A program made the position numbers and the translations under genes. This document shows positions 1 through 12,595 of a DNA stretch of 64,000 nucleotides, piece after piece. This DNA is from Oidiodendron maius Zn. Its lineage: Eukaryota > Ascomycota > Leotiomycetes > Myxotrichaceae. Position 1 is the stretch's first letter; every line of letters starts with the position of its first letter. The DNA is taken from positions 2,108,001-2,172,000 of the forward strand of contig KN832871.1 of assembly GCA_000827325.1 (NCBI GenBank), written 5' to 3'. A model generated the notes under the pieces. It searched no databases. It saw only the letters and a list, made by a program, of their open reading frames with translations, and had not been told where the DNA came from.

Positions 1-1826
1 CAGCCGACATGCGTGGGGCCTGTCAGTCTTTAATAGTACCGATATTGCCAATAAATGGCGCTCAACCATCCCAGAATCCCGTGCGAGGAAGACATCGGTA
101 CCCCGGTTTCCAGAGTTCATCCCCGGGTTGGATTCCCTCATTGTAAACATAGTTAGCTTCCTCCACCGATGCGAATATGAACCCTTCCGACAAGTCTACA
201 AGCGCATGGGCTGGATGGGGTTCCAGCAGCGTGCTCTAGGCGACGAGCCATAGCTGAGCCACTCAGGAGACTGGGGTCGCCATGCGCGGGGGCAGGAAGA
301 GGCTTTGACATGTGCCTCAGAGAGAGGCCGATCCAGCCGCAGACGCAGACGCAGGGCCGTGCTGATAAGAAGACCATAACTGACAAGTTGCTGGTGCTGC
401 TTGCGATCATCTCTACGGTGCGGTTCCCACTGTGGGAGACGGGGCAGCGGGTAGACTGATTGTTGAAGGCAGGCAAGACTCATTACCCTCCCGTCAGCTG
501 CCGCGTGGCGATGATCTCATTCTTCATAACCACCATAACGTAGCAACTTCATTCTTACCGCATCGTCCCTAGGTAGTGATTGTGCAAAGCGATTTTTTTT
601 TTCCCCCTCCCACCCCCCCTGGCGTTGTCGGTAACACAGACGCTGACGCTTTCCCACTTCTCACCTCAGCCAGCTGGGTCCACATGGGAGGGAGGTGGTA
701 CTGTACATGGTTTACTGTACATCCATCTCGTGGCCAGATAACGCTACGGGGCCATGGCGATCCATCCATCCCTAGAGGCATACCCGCACAGCGGTAAACG
801 CTGTTTCCTGGACCGAAGCAGCCCGGAAGACGCGAGAGACGGACGACCCGCGCTCCCCGAGGCCACCAAGACGCGGGGGATCTATTTATACCCCGGGGCA
901 TTGTGCAACCGGACCACTGCACCACATCCAGCGTCGTCGGTACTGTCGATGGCGTGTACGGCAACAGCTATAGCATGCAGCAGTTTGCTGCAGATTCCCG
1001 CTGTGTGCAAGAGAGCGGGAGACTCGGGTTGTGGGGAACTCTTCCAGTTGTGGTGACCGATGCTCATCACCAGCCACCAACAACCCACAGCCAACAATCA
1101 TCGCCCGATGGCAGGAGAGCGATGGCCAGGATATCACAGCCTCAGCCACAGCACGGAACCTGCAGCGTCGTGCGTCCAGCACCGGGCGTCCCATCAGGTG
1201 CGGCGCCCGTTCTGGCCAAGAGTTCCAATCGCTGTCAGGTTGGCGCAGGTACTCCATATACAAGGTGAGATCCTCCCCTCCAAGAGGCACAGGATTGAAC
1301 GCTGAACCGCGTGCGCCACCAATCGACGGCCGCATCACACTGGGCCCTTCGTGCTTGGGAGCGACGAGAAGAGTGAGAAATCTCCTGATCAGATGGCTCA
1401 ACCCCTCCAACACGGCTGCACAGCCGCGGCCATTGGCCCATTTCCGACGCTTCCCTGTCGCCTGAAAACCCCGGCCCTCCCTGCTCCTTCTCAAGGGCTC
1501 TCTGAACGACGGTTCGGGACAAGTCTGTGGACTCGGCGCGGGCGCAACTCTTCTTTCGTTCAGCTGGACAACCTCGCCGGCCCAAGAAGGCGTGCGGACG
1601 TCAACCTGTTATTAATGTTTGTTGGTCCTGGCTGTGAGCCCATCATCTCACCGTCCGTCCTAGTGTGTTGCGTCTTCCTATATCTCTCCCGTCCTCTGCC
1701 GTGTCTGCTCTGTAGATCTATTTTTGCTCCCACTTCTGCACCCTTTGCCGGCCCTGGTACTTTTAATTCTACGCCAGCCTCGGGTGCAAGGCCCCAAAGC
1801 CTCGCAGAGTCGATCAGCAAACCACC
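1..1826. other. Upstream region without a convincing gene
   Basis: No recognisable protein is found here on either strand. The short open frames overlap one another on both strands and show no family motif. The last 400 bases before the ATG at 1827 are pyrimidine-rich on the plus strand, as is usual for promoters and 5' leaders of filamentous fungi. A TATA-like TATTTATA lies near 882-889, far from the start codon. I read the stretch as promoter and leader of the oxidase-hydrolase gene plus flanking intergenic DNA. Confidence 0.5.
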
Positions 1827-4800
1827 ATGCCCGCAGACAGCAGCGATGTCGCGGCCGCGGCCAAAGAACGTATGGCCACGGCTTCCACAGGAACGGCCCC
1901 TAAATCTCCAGCACCACTCGTAACCGTGTCGCAAACGAACGGAACGAGCAAGAGGATTAGCTTGCACGCGTCACATTCCCATTCTGGCGACTCCGCCATT
2001 GCCCTCGACGAGACTGACGACTCTCAATCAGACCAAGAGAAGCAACGGGGAGCTTGCTTTTCTATGGAGGACAGGTCGCATGAGATCCCGACCTCAGGCA
2101 GTACCGAGCGCATTGCCCGGGGGCCGCAATCGCCGGCCAATGCCAAGATTAAAACGTACAGTGACGACCCAGATACCACGAAGTTTCCTCGGATCTCGAG
2201 GCCGGTAGAACTCCTCAGGAACGAATACGATGTTATCGTCATCGGCTCGGGATATGGAGGTGCGGTGGCAGCCAGTCGAATGGCTCGAGCTGGCCAGTCA
2301 GTCTGCCTGCTTGAGCGCGGCAAAGAGAAATGGCCTGGAGAGTACCCCAGTGGCTTCGTGGATGCCATGAAGCAACTGCACGTCTCTGGGGACTTTGCGC
2401 CAGGCTGTTTGAAAGGCTCTCTCGTTGAGGCCGGCGACCCTACCGGTCTCTATCATCTCATCATGGGTAAGGGGCAGAATGCCTTTGTTGGAAATGGACT
2501 TGGCGGCACTAGTCTCCTCAATGCTAATATATTTTTGGAGGCCGATGAAGGCACCATGGGGTTGGAGAGCTGGCCACAGGACCTTCAGAGGCCAGGGGCT
2601 TTGAAGCCGTATTACGATCGTGCGGCATCTGTTCTCCAACCCAAACCATACCCCGAGGACTGGCCTGAGTTACCCAAGCTGACCTTGCTGGAGAAGCAGC
2701 AGAAGGCATTGGGAATGGGTAGATTCTATCGCCCTCCGCAGACTACCCGATTCCAAGGCGGTCCGAACAGCACGGGCGTGGAAATGTATCCCTCCGCGCT
2801 GACCGCCATGGATAGCACCGGAGTGAATGACGGAAGCAAATCAAGCACGCTTGTCAACTACCTTGCTGATGCATGGAATTGGGGTGCAGAGATGTTCTGT
2901 GAGTGTGAAGTAAGGTACATCAAGAAGAACCCCGACCCGGAACAAGGCTATTTGGTATTCTTCGCATGGCACGGGAGCAAGAGAGGGGCATTCAAAGAGT
3001 ATATCTATGAAGATCTCATGTGGGTGCGTGCTAAGAAATGCGTGTTTCTCGGCGCTGGGAGCATCGGGACGACCGAGATTCTTCTTCGAAGCAAGAAGCT
3101 GGGCCTGTCGATGAGCGATAAGGTGGGCCTTAATATGAGCGGTAATGGCGACATGCTTGCCTTTGGCTATAATACGAACGACGAGGTAAACGCCATCGGC
3201 CGACAGCATCCTTCTCCATACAAGCCTATTGGTCCAACAATTTCAGGCATTATCGATTGTCGTGAAGGTCATGATAACCCCCTCGATGGGTTTGTCATTG
3301 AAGAAGGCGCTGTCCCAAAGGCTTTAGCACCCCTTTTCCAGACCATGCTTGAAACGATGCCCGGAAAACAATCGCCACATCTCGGTTTCATGTCAAGGAT
3401 CCACCACGCTCTTGCATCTATGGGAAGTCGCGTATTGGGGCCGTACTATTCGAAGGGCAGTATCGAGAAGACTCAGGTCTATTTAGTTATGAGCCATGAT
3501 TCAAATCAAGCGATAATGTCACTCCACAGGGACCAGCCAGTCCTCGAGTTTATGGGCGTTGGGCGCAGTGAGCATGTTACCTATCTGAATGAACAACTGA
3601 AGAAGGCAACGGAAGCTGTTGGTGGGACCTTTATCAACAGTCCGTTCTACGCGGTCCTTGGAAAGCAAGAGATAACGGTACACCCAATTGGTGGAGCATG
3701 TATGAGTAACGATGGAACGGGAGAAGGGGGGGTTACAAGTCAATATGGAGAAGTTTTCTCTGGTCCTGGTAAAGAGACTCACGGTGGTCTCTTCGTCACT
3801 GATGGAGCTATCATCCCTACGGCGCTCGGTGTTAATCCACTTGCAACAATAACCGCACTTGCTGAGCGCAGTGTCGAATATGCAGCAGCCACGTGCGTTC
3901 GCGCAAATATCAATCTAAGGCAACAGAACGCAGTTTTGAACCTGCTTGGAAAGCCTGGCCAGTTTGATGATGGTTTCACGCTCATGCACCGAGTCAATAC
4001 AATTGGCATTGAAGCTGCCACTGAGGAGGTCGAAAGTACAGAAGCTGCGGAAGCGAGCGGAATTGGTTTCTCAGAGGTTATGACTGGATACATTCATTGT
4101 GGTGACGGAATTGAAGGAGATCAGATCGAGGATTTTGAGACGGCTGCAAATACCGCCCAGGGCCTTTGCGAACAAGCGAGGTTCTTCTTGAGTGTCAAGG
4201 CATGGGATACAATGTTAAGTAAGTTATGTTTCCATTATTCCTCACACTTTCCGTCGCATTTCACAGTCAGTCCTTTTTGTACCTCTACGCCGAATAAGTT
4301 GCTAACCTTTATAGCCGTGAACCGTGCCGACCACTCCGCGATGCTTACAGGCACATTCACCTGCCCTGGAGTGCCGGGCAGCCCTTTTATGGTCCAGCGA
4401 GGCTGCTTCCACTTGTTCACTAGGGATCTGCAGGCTTCGGGCACACACAACCTTACATACGATTTCAATATGACTTCTGTAGATGGCAGGCAGTATCACT
4501 TTCATGGATACAAAGTAATTGACTCGTCATCTTCTCTTGCACCGTTCCGCTTCTGGTCCCAGACTTCGACTCTCTATGTCACCATCTCGGAGGATACGAA
4601 GGATGGCCGTATTGTTGGACGCGGAACTATGCATATTAAGCCGATTGACTTCTTGTCTGAGATGCGTACTCTTAAATCGTATGGCAAGGATCTGTTCTCC
4701 AGGCTTTATTCCGCAGGCACATTCTTGACATATTTCATCAAGCAGTCTGCGAGCGCACTTCTTAAGCCCTTTACTGCGCAGCAGTATCCAGCAATGACAT

Positions 4801-5995
4801 ATACCGACTACATCAACGATGCGCGGCCTGATGCCACATATGAGATTATAGCAAGTGACCACGTCCATACCTTGATGTACATGTGGGAGTCTCAAAATCC
4901 AAATATTGAGACTAAAACTATCTTCATGGTACCCGGCGCCTCGGTCGATCAGCAAATCTTCGCTCTTCCTACGATTGAAGTTAATGCGGTCGATTACTTC
5001 ACCCGCGCTGGATATCGAGTCTACGTGACTGTACACAGAATCTGCCATCTCGAAGTCGCACGGAACAACTGGACAACCTACGATGCCCGCCTCGATATTC
5101 GTGCCTGCCTAGAGATGATTAGAGAAAGAGAAGGCGAGGAAAAAATCTATACAATATGCCATTGTATGGGTGCTGTTGCGTACTCCTCTGGCCTCCTTGA
5201 TGGTACAATCCCATCGGAGTGGATCAAGGGTATCTCATGTTCCCAAGTCTTCTGTAATCCTATCTGGGCAACTCTCAACCTTGTCAAAGCATGTGCTGGT
5301 CCCATTCCCTTTGATAAACTATACGCCATGTTCGGGGGGAAATGGTTTTCTTGCTCCTCCAGCCCTGAAGACACCTTCTTTCAGCGGCTCATTAACCAGG
5401 CTCTAAGGTTCTACCCTGACAAAAGGGAGGAGATATGCAATAACGTGTCTTGTCACCGGTCCTCATTAGTCTTTGGAAGGTAAGTTCATACGGTTTCTCG
5501 TTCTTGCGGAAGCGTTCTAATGACAAGCCTAGACTCTGGAATCACCGTAACCTTAATGAGGCAACGCATCGGCAGATCAATCGATTCTTTGGTGGCGTAA
5601 ACATGACGCTTTTACACCTTCTCATGCAGATGGGAGTGCGAGGCTTCGTTACTTCAAATGCTCCATTATTTGAGGACCTGGCTACAGATACCAATCTCAA
5701 GCGTCTAAAAGGAATTCCGATCATGTTATTCTCTGGTGGAGATAATCATGTTCTCAATCCACGCTGCACCGACTTGACGTATGGAATTCTGCGAGATAAA
5801 TTTGGCCCAAAATTGTACGAGCGCCACGTCATTCCAGGGTACGGCCATTTGGACTGCTGGATGGGAAGGCAAGCGTATAAAGATGTCTATCCTATAATTC
5901 GACGACAAGTAGATAAGGTGTGCCGCGGAGAGAAGTATAAGTATACGGAGCCTGACTGGAAAGATTGGAAGGATTGGAAGAAGAAGACAATTTAG
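1827..5995 (+). CDS. GMC oxidoreductase (cholesterol-oxidase-like) fused to an alpha/beta hydrolase
   Basis: Three exons (1827-4218, 4315-5479, 5533-5995) give 1339 residues. After a 130-residue polar leader comes a GMC-type flavin oxidoreductase: Rossmann motif GSGYGG at 140-145, a GGTS motif, and a C-terminal GMC block with HPIGG near 619 and NPLATITA near 668. A beta-rich linker domain (about 740-960) follows. The C-terminal third is an alpha/beta hydrolase with elbow CHCMG, so the likely nucleophile is Cys1081; Asp1256 (GGDNH) and His1291 (GYGHLD) fit as the rest of the triad. The GMC family oxidises alcohols or sterols with FAD; similar oxidase-hydrolase fusions exist in bacteria. Substrate is unknown; a sterol or a lipid ester is an inference. 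No signal peptide is evident. Intron 1 (96 nt) is stop-free and in frame; intron 2 (53 nt) has GTAAGT and CTAAT signals. Confidence 0.87.
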
Positions 5996-6507
5996 GGTAT
6001 TTGAGTTTGGGATATGTTCGTTCTAGTATCAGGATACAGAACACGTGTAATAACATGTCGGTATATGCTGGCAAGGGTTCTCTGGGTTCGGGCCATAAGG
6101 GGGCCTTTGGAGTTTTCCAGGGCGACTTGCGATTATTTAGATAATATTACTACGGGATTTTACCTTAAATATGCCATGCCATCTATTTCTAGTCTATCAA
6201 TCGATCGTCCCACAGGTGACGTGCACACCAGCCCGGCTTTTTTTATTCAGTTTGCTGGGTAATTGGCTCGTGGAGGATGTCAGATGAGAGATATGCGATT
6301 AATTTTGGCCCGGCTCTGACGTGAGCTACTATTACATTACAGGCTTCAATACTAAATGAATTAGATTGCATTCCCAGGCTGTTACGCAGAGCTAACCCCT
6401 TAATCAAGGATCGCTTATCCAGGAACAGGCGATAAGAATACAACTCGACCTGGTCAGTGCGCGACGGTCAAATTTCCATCCTGACCGTACCTCGATTTTC
6501 TTCTGCC
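5996..6507. other. Intergenic: 3' end of oxidase-hydrolase gene and KSR promoter
   Basis: The stretch holds no supported gene. It is AT-rich near 6140-6260 and contains one CACGTG near 6042. It must carry the terminator of the gene to its left and the promoter of the reductase to its right. Confidence 0.5.
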
Positions 6508-7650
6508 ATGGCAGAGAGTCTGAGTTACTTGATTATTGCAAGTCTTGTCTTTGGTCTCTTGCTGATACTACCGTCCATCATGGGGTTGTTTGGGGGAAAC
6601 AAATTCAATGTCTTGGGCAAGGTACAGTCTCCTACTCAAAGTCGCAACGTGTGTTGACAACTTCAACAGACCGTCCTCCTCACAGGTGCCTCTGAGGGCA
6701 TGGGCAAGAGTGTAGCCAAACAATTGGCTAGTAAAGGAGCGAATGTCATCATAGTAGCACGAAATATCGCTATGCTAAAGGACGCGTTGGAAGAAGTCCA
6801 GGTATGGGTGACAATACTCTGTCTCGGCGCTTGTGCTAAGTCTGACATATTCTAGGCCGCAGCAGCGAACCCGTCCTCCCAGCGTTTCCTATATATCAGC
6901 GCCGACCTCTGCGAGCAAGGAGGCTCCCAACGCATCGTTGACGAAGCAACGGCGTGGAACAATGGCAGGGCTCCAGACATCGTATGGTGCATCCTGGGAG
7001 CGTCATACCCATATCTCTTCCTCGATACGCCGACGGCGAAAATGCGCCAGCAGATGGATATCAACTTCTGGACCTGTGTCGAAATGGCGCAAGCAATTCT
7101 AAAAGACTGGCTGGCTCCATCGTCGCCCAGCAAGGGACAGGAGCGACACCTCATCTTCACCAGCTCGGTGGCTGCGTTTTATCCTGTGGCGGGATACTCG
7201 ACGTATGCCCCGTCTAAGGCCGCCATCAAGAGCCTGAGCGACTCGTTGGCGCAAGAAGTGCTGCTTTATGACGAGAGCGTGAAGATTCATACCGTCTTCC
7301 CGGGCGGAATTTCGAGCCCTGGTATGGAGAGGGAGAATGTTACGAAGCCAGAGATTACGCACATTTTGGAGGAGTCAGACCCCATACAGGCTCCAGACAT
7401 GGTCGCAAAAAGGTCCATTGCGGGTCTCGAGAGGGGCGAATATCTCGTCACGGTGGCCCTGCTGGGAGCTGCTATGAGAGGCTGCGCTTGGGGAGGGAGC
7501 AAGCGGAATAACTGGGTGCTTGATACGCTGATGACCTGGATTACGAGTATTGTCTGGCTGTTTGTTGGTGCGGATCTCGATGGCAAAGTGAAGGCATACG
7601 GAAAGAAGCATGGGCACCCAAGCACCTACGTGAAGAAGCCCTCGGACTAG
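6508..7650 (+). CDS. ksr1: 3-ketodihydrosphingosine reductase (Ksr1/Tsc10/KDSR family)
   Basis: Three exons (6508-6621, 6670-6801, 6856-7650) give 346 residues. The enzyme reduces 3-ketodihydrosphingosine to dihydrosphingosine with NADPH, the second step of sphingolipid synthesis, on the cytosolic face of the ER. An N-terminal membrane helix (about 7-28) precedes the short-chain dehydrogenase fold: cofactor motif TGASEGMG at 43-50, serine motif FTSS near 183-186 and catalytic Tyr199/Lys203 in YAPSK. A hydrophobic C-terminal stretch (about residues 300-325) fits the second membrane contact of this family. The ATG at 6508 is chosen over the upstream in-frame one because it starts directly before the membrane helix and matches the family's usual length. 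The assignment rests on motif order and the membrane-flanked SDR layout. Confidence 0.88.
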
Positions 7651-9630
7651 GCTTCAATGGACTTGATTCAGAACCACGTGCGGTGTTTAAAGTAGATGTA
7701 TATTAATTTCATGAGGAATATAATGCTGTGGATCTTTCGGTGCTCGATGTTTTGAGGGATGAACTTGATATATACTTGAGCAGACAGTCGGAGACGGACG
7801 ATTTAATCATACGAAGGCACTAAATAGAGAAGGGAGCAGGGTGTTAACTGGAGAGAAGCAATCCTCTCATCCGCGACATCGAGCCGGACTCTTTTACCCG
7901 GAATAGCCGCTGGAAGACCCCGAAGACGCTGGGAACCTGGTGAAAGCGTGGCTCCTGAGGACAATCTAGTCGTCTTCCAGAATACTACCATAGAGCGAAT
8001 CCGCCTGTCGAGAGCATACGGGGCTAAATAGAATATCCATTGTGTATATCGAAAGCCTACTGTCACGAATGGCAACCCTTTTGGTGCAGTCAATGCACCT
8101 ACCACACAGCAGATACCTGACATAGGTCGTGGCTAAGGTACTGTCGCCTTGCATTCCATTTCCCCCGCTATCCTTACCCAGCTCCCAATTCCGGCTGAAA
8201 TGGCGCTTTGTAAGGCTCAACAGAACCTCATGATAAGGTTGGGCGGTTGTCTTCCGACCCCGTACATACGCGGGAGCCATTCCTATATTGCATAGCGCTG
8301 TAGGACAGGAGATTCTCTCTTCTGACCACGACCCCAAGCAGACACCACGACTGCCCAACTGTGCACTATCATTATCCATTCCCCGGGCCGTGTAGTGCCA
8401 TATACCAAGTGCCGCCGGCAAACTCGACCTTCTCTATACGCCGTGGAGCGCTGCCAGGCCTATTCCGGCCGTACTGTCGCAGCCTATGCAGCACTACTGC
8501 GTTCTCCAGGAAGATCGACCAGATGGGCCTGTCCTGCCCCAATCGTTGCATTGGGCCGCTGCTGGGTAATTCAAGATGTCATCCAAGGGTTGATGGTGTT
8601 CGGGGCAATTCAGGGAAATCGATCCTTCCAACGGCAGTCGAAAAATGGACATACTCCCGGCCCTCTTCTGGCGGAGGAACTTCACCCCAGGACACTTACC
8701 CTTTCCAGGAAAGTTATTTCTCATTTTCAGCGTCATCTTTCACTACTTGCATTGTGCAATAGGTGATTTGGAGCGTATATTTTCTAAAAACCGCAAAAGG
8801 GTGCAGAGTATATGGTGAGTTACTCTACTGTATCGTTCCTTGCTTGTCCAACACCCACCACAGGGCCAACCTCGGTGGCAGGCACCCATGGCACTTGTTT
8901 CATGGCCTCCTGAAGACAGATCATACTTCTTACGGTTGTGGCTTGCTTCTATCGTTGCTGTTTACGGGCCGAGAATAGTCCCTTCAATCCGCACTCCCTC
9001 CACGCTGCGACAGGTACATGAACATGCGCGCCTTATTGTCTATTAGAAATTGTCTTGTCAACAAAGAAAATCCACCATGGAGGTCAAACTACGGCTGTAG
9101 AGTCTGCGGTCCTAGTACAGTCAGCCGCGTACAGACGAACACATGTTGTTGTCTGTCAGATCGATCTTTATTCTGCCAAAAAAATACTAGGCTTAATTCA
9201 CCCTATCCGGACATCACGGGCCTGGTCATGTCGAACCGGGGTGTATAGTTGTGCATTCTCTGTTGTGCAGCAAGTGCAACTCCTAGTTCTGAACCATCCA
9301 TGCTTCGGCCAAAATTATCCACAGCGAGTCTTAGCCATCTAGAATTTAGCCTCACTAAGGGATGCAGCCATATTCGTGGGGAACTACGATTGTGTCTCTC
9401 TAACAGGCGCCCATTTCCGGCTGTTATCAACATGTATTGGGGGCAACCGAGAAAGTTCCGCTGGATGTGATGGGGGCTCCTTCTGATATTGCTGAAGTCA
9501 GTTAAGGGAAGTATATCTATATTATGGTGTGAGTCGCTTTAGTGTTCTTAGATGAAGAGCTCAGCCACCTGTGGGACGTACTCCATACTATAGGTTCTCC
9601 AAGATTAACTCTTCTTAACTCTCATTCATC
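7651..9630. other. 2 kb intergenic stretch, no recognisable gene
   Basis: Overlapping short frames occur on both strands (for instance minus 7966-8421 and plus 8361-8762), but none has a family motif, and frames on opposite strands are equally long, which argues against coding. There is no tRNA and no inverted repeat that I could recognise. The right end must contain the promoter of the ferric reductase gene. It may be old decayed sequence. Confidence 0.4.
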
Positions 9631-11505
9631 ATGAATATGCCATCATCCGCCAGGACTGCCAACCAGGTTGCCATGGCTGTTGCCTTGAAGTCGAATAAAC
9701 TAACCGCAGCCTACTTTGCCGCTTCGATATTGGGACTTATGGCAATAATCACGATCTCTCACTGGGCTGGAGAGTTCATACGTGTCTCTTTGCCAAAAAA
9801 TGATAGCCCTCTATCAAGAACTTTTATCTCCATAGCGAGGTAGGTCGCTAACTAAAAAGTGTGAATTCATCTGACATATAACGGTAGAGCCGTGAGAGGG
9901 TTTCTACTTCTGAAAATCCCTGGTTTTACAAATATCGGCCATGCTTGTGTATTTCTTCTATACTTGGGCATTAACATTACACTTATGTTCCAAAACTTAC
10001 ATGGCCACCTTCCCGGGAACTTCGCAAAGAGGATGGGCTGGTAAGTTGCCTGTATATATGCACAAAGCGTAACGATGTATTTACAAACTTAGGATCACCG
10101 CCTGCAATTTATCGCTTGTCGTTTTCCTCGCCCTTAAGAATACCCCTTTATCAATTCTCACATCATATTCTTATGAGCGGCTGAATATTCTTCACCAAAC
10201 AGCAGGCTACTGCATCATCGTCTGTGCTATGCTGCATGCCATCACGTACCTCGTTACGCTGTCAAGAGAGGACCTACTCCAGGTAATGCTCGCTCAGAAT
10301 CAAATCATGGGTATTGTTGCGGGATCCACACTCTTAGTCAATCTAACGACTGTTCTTATCGTTCGGAGAATATCATATGAAGCGTTCTATGTCACCCACG
10401 TCACACTTTTCATGCTTCTTATCATTGCACTTGGTTTCCATCGACCTTTCCTTTCAGGAAGGGCCATCTACATATTCATTTTTACCGCCAGTATCTGGAC
10501 TCTCGATCGCATAATCCGATTCTGCAAGATTGGCTGGTTTGCTTTTGGAAATACCGCTTCAGTCGTCCCTCTGCAGCATGCAGGAGTCAGAATTGAGCTT
10601 AGTCGATCACCAAAGAGAGCAGTTCCAGGATCCCACGTCTTCCTCTGGATTCCAAAGATCAGGGCAACGGAGACGCACCCATTTACAGTCGTGTCTACCA
10701 ATCCCCTCGGGCTCGTTGTCTCAGCACAAGACGGCTTCACAAAGGACTTGTTATTATTTGCTTCGCAAAACCCAGGCACTAAACTGAGAGCTTCCTGCGA
10801 TGGCCCTTACGGCACTCTTCCTAAGTTCTTCAATTTCGACCATATAATTCTTATTGCCGGTGGAAGTGGCGCAAGTTTTACGATCGGCGTGGCTCTTGAT
10901 GTCGTTAGACGGGCGAGTTCTTCAATAAAAATGCCCATTATCCATTTCATATGGGTCATCCGAGAACGTAGTAAGTAACAACTTACAATTTTCCTCGCTC
11001 TCAACGGAATAATTAGGCCTAATTCTTCGCTACAGAGCAACAATCATGGTTCGCCAAAGAGCTGGTCGAATTAAATGCTTCCGCACTCGTTCTCGTCACT
11101 ATCCATGTTACATGTCCTACCGTCAGTACAGTTTCCAAGCCTGCTATCGACAAACTTTCTGAAGATGAAGGTCCACAAACACCCGCGGACTACGAAATAC
11201 CCTCACTCCCTCGTTCAAAGATAGAGGTAGATAGTGATATGGAGAAAGGAAACGCCAAAAGTGAAGCAGTAATTCACAGCCGCTCCCATTATTCATTGAA
11301 TTCCGGCATACCAGTCATCCCTGGTCGCCCAGCAACAGCAAGCAAGATTAACGAGATCGTAGATAGCACTGAAAGCAGTGACTCAATAATAGTAGCAGCG
11401 TGTGGTCCAGAAGGCCTCATGCAAGTGGTTAGACAGGCTGTTGCTAGTGTGATGAGCTCCGGGAGAAGAAATTTAAGCCTACATTGTGAGAAGTTTGGGT
11501 GCTGA
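9631..11505 (+). CDS. Ferric/cupric reductase family transmembrane flavocytochrome
   Basis: Four exons (9631-9839, 9888-10040, 10093-10970, 11036-11505) give 569 residues. The family moves electrons from NADPH through FAD and two haems across the plasma membrane to reduce Fe(III) or Cu(II) for uptake. Several hydrophobic helices lie between about residues 25 and 260. Two haem-ligand pairs with 13-residue spacing are visible, His155/His169 and His223/His237. The FAD motif HPFT is at 316-319, the NADPH loop GGSGAS at 377-382, and a CGPEG motif lies near the C-terminus. Residues about 425-500 form a polar, low-complexity insert. The chain ends CEKFGC, whereas I recall these enzymes usually ending in an aromatic residue. 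Metal specificity cannot be told. No secretion signal is clear. Confidence 0.87.
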
Positions 11506-12595
11506 GTCTTTCGATGGTACAGATGTGTTCGAGCAAATGGTCTTCTATGGTATCCTGGCTCACCAGCAGTAAAGTAGTGCCGAGTGGTACGAAACATATA
11601 GGGAAATCGGCAACAGGTTCAGAAGTGTTTCTCTAGTTAAACAGCCTATCTTGCAATCAACCAGCTCAAGACATAAAGGCACTCGCATCTGTATCGATCG
11701 TCATAGCGAGGGTTGGCCACCTGTTAAGCAGGCAAATTGAACTACATGAAGTCCAAAGATCTCACAAGACAGCATGACTATCATCCAGCTCTTGAGAGAT
11801 TAGTTGGGACTTCCACACTACAGCGTTTTGATAATCAGCCGTATTACAAATAATACCTCCTGTTAGTGCCAGCGTAGTAGCAAAGACTTCGATGGTTGTA
11901 CGTAAAGCAAGATAGATGGGGCTAGCACTTCAGACTTCAACATTCACATTAGCTACTAGTAAAACTCATTACTCTACATCTCCCTGACATGATAGAGGCT
12001 AAGTCAAGTAAATTATGAAGATGTTTTCTTAGGGTCGATCTCTTCGAAAATACAAATGCTGCTCCAGTATTCGGGTCAACAAATCAACCCAATTTACAAT
12101 CAGGTAACTTTAAGTCCCGTTTCGCTTGAAATGAAGCCAAAGACCGAACACAAGATGGATACTCGTTAAAATTTCGCGAAGTGTTCAAAAATTGATGATG
12201 TGCTAACGTTAGAATGTCGATAAATGCATCTATTGAACTGTCCATTGCCAGAGGCACAGAGCATACAACCCGCCCCCGCGGCAGGCCCAGCAAAACAGTG
12301 TATGACTGTAATTGGTAAACCTGTGCATACGCCCAAGAATCTTGCAATTCAATTACCCAAGGTTTAGGTTTATCATTATAGACCAACGTTTATAACACAA
12401 GAAACGTGGACAATGGTAGTTAGTGATATAATTTATTCCACGCAATTTGGATCTAATGAGATTATTATATTTCCGTAACATTTTTCCTTTTAAGGCTTCA
12501 ATCCGCAGAGCATTCAATCTGCTGCTGCAGTTCCATATATCATAATTCATTCATGGTTCTTAGTACACACGTGTTAAAAACCCCGAGTTCTCAAA
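11506..12595. other. AT-rich intergenic stretch, nothing recognised
   Basis: No motif-bearing frame is seen. One minus-strand frame at 12084-12386 (100 codons) has no recognisable family. The base composition is more AT-rich than around the housekeeping genes to the right. It is followed directly by a decayed dehydrogenase gene, so this may be degenerating DNA. Confidence 0.4.

Noticed and set aside
886-1494. Minus-strand open frame of 202 codons in the left flank
   Set aside because: It overlaps equally long frames on the other strand, has no family motif, and lies in probable promoter DNA.
7966-8762. Overlapping open frames on both strands in the 2 kb gap
   Set aside because: Opposite-strand frames of similar length and no recognisable motif suggest chance.
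12084-12386. Minus-strand open frame of 100 codons
   Set aside because: No family likeness, AT-rich setting, next to decayed DNA.
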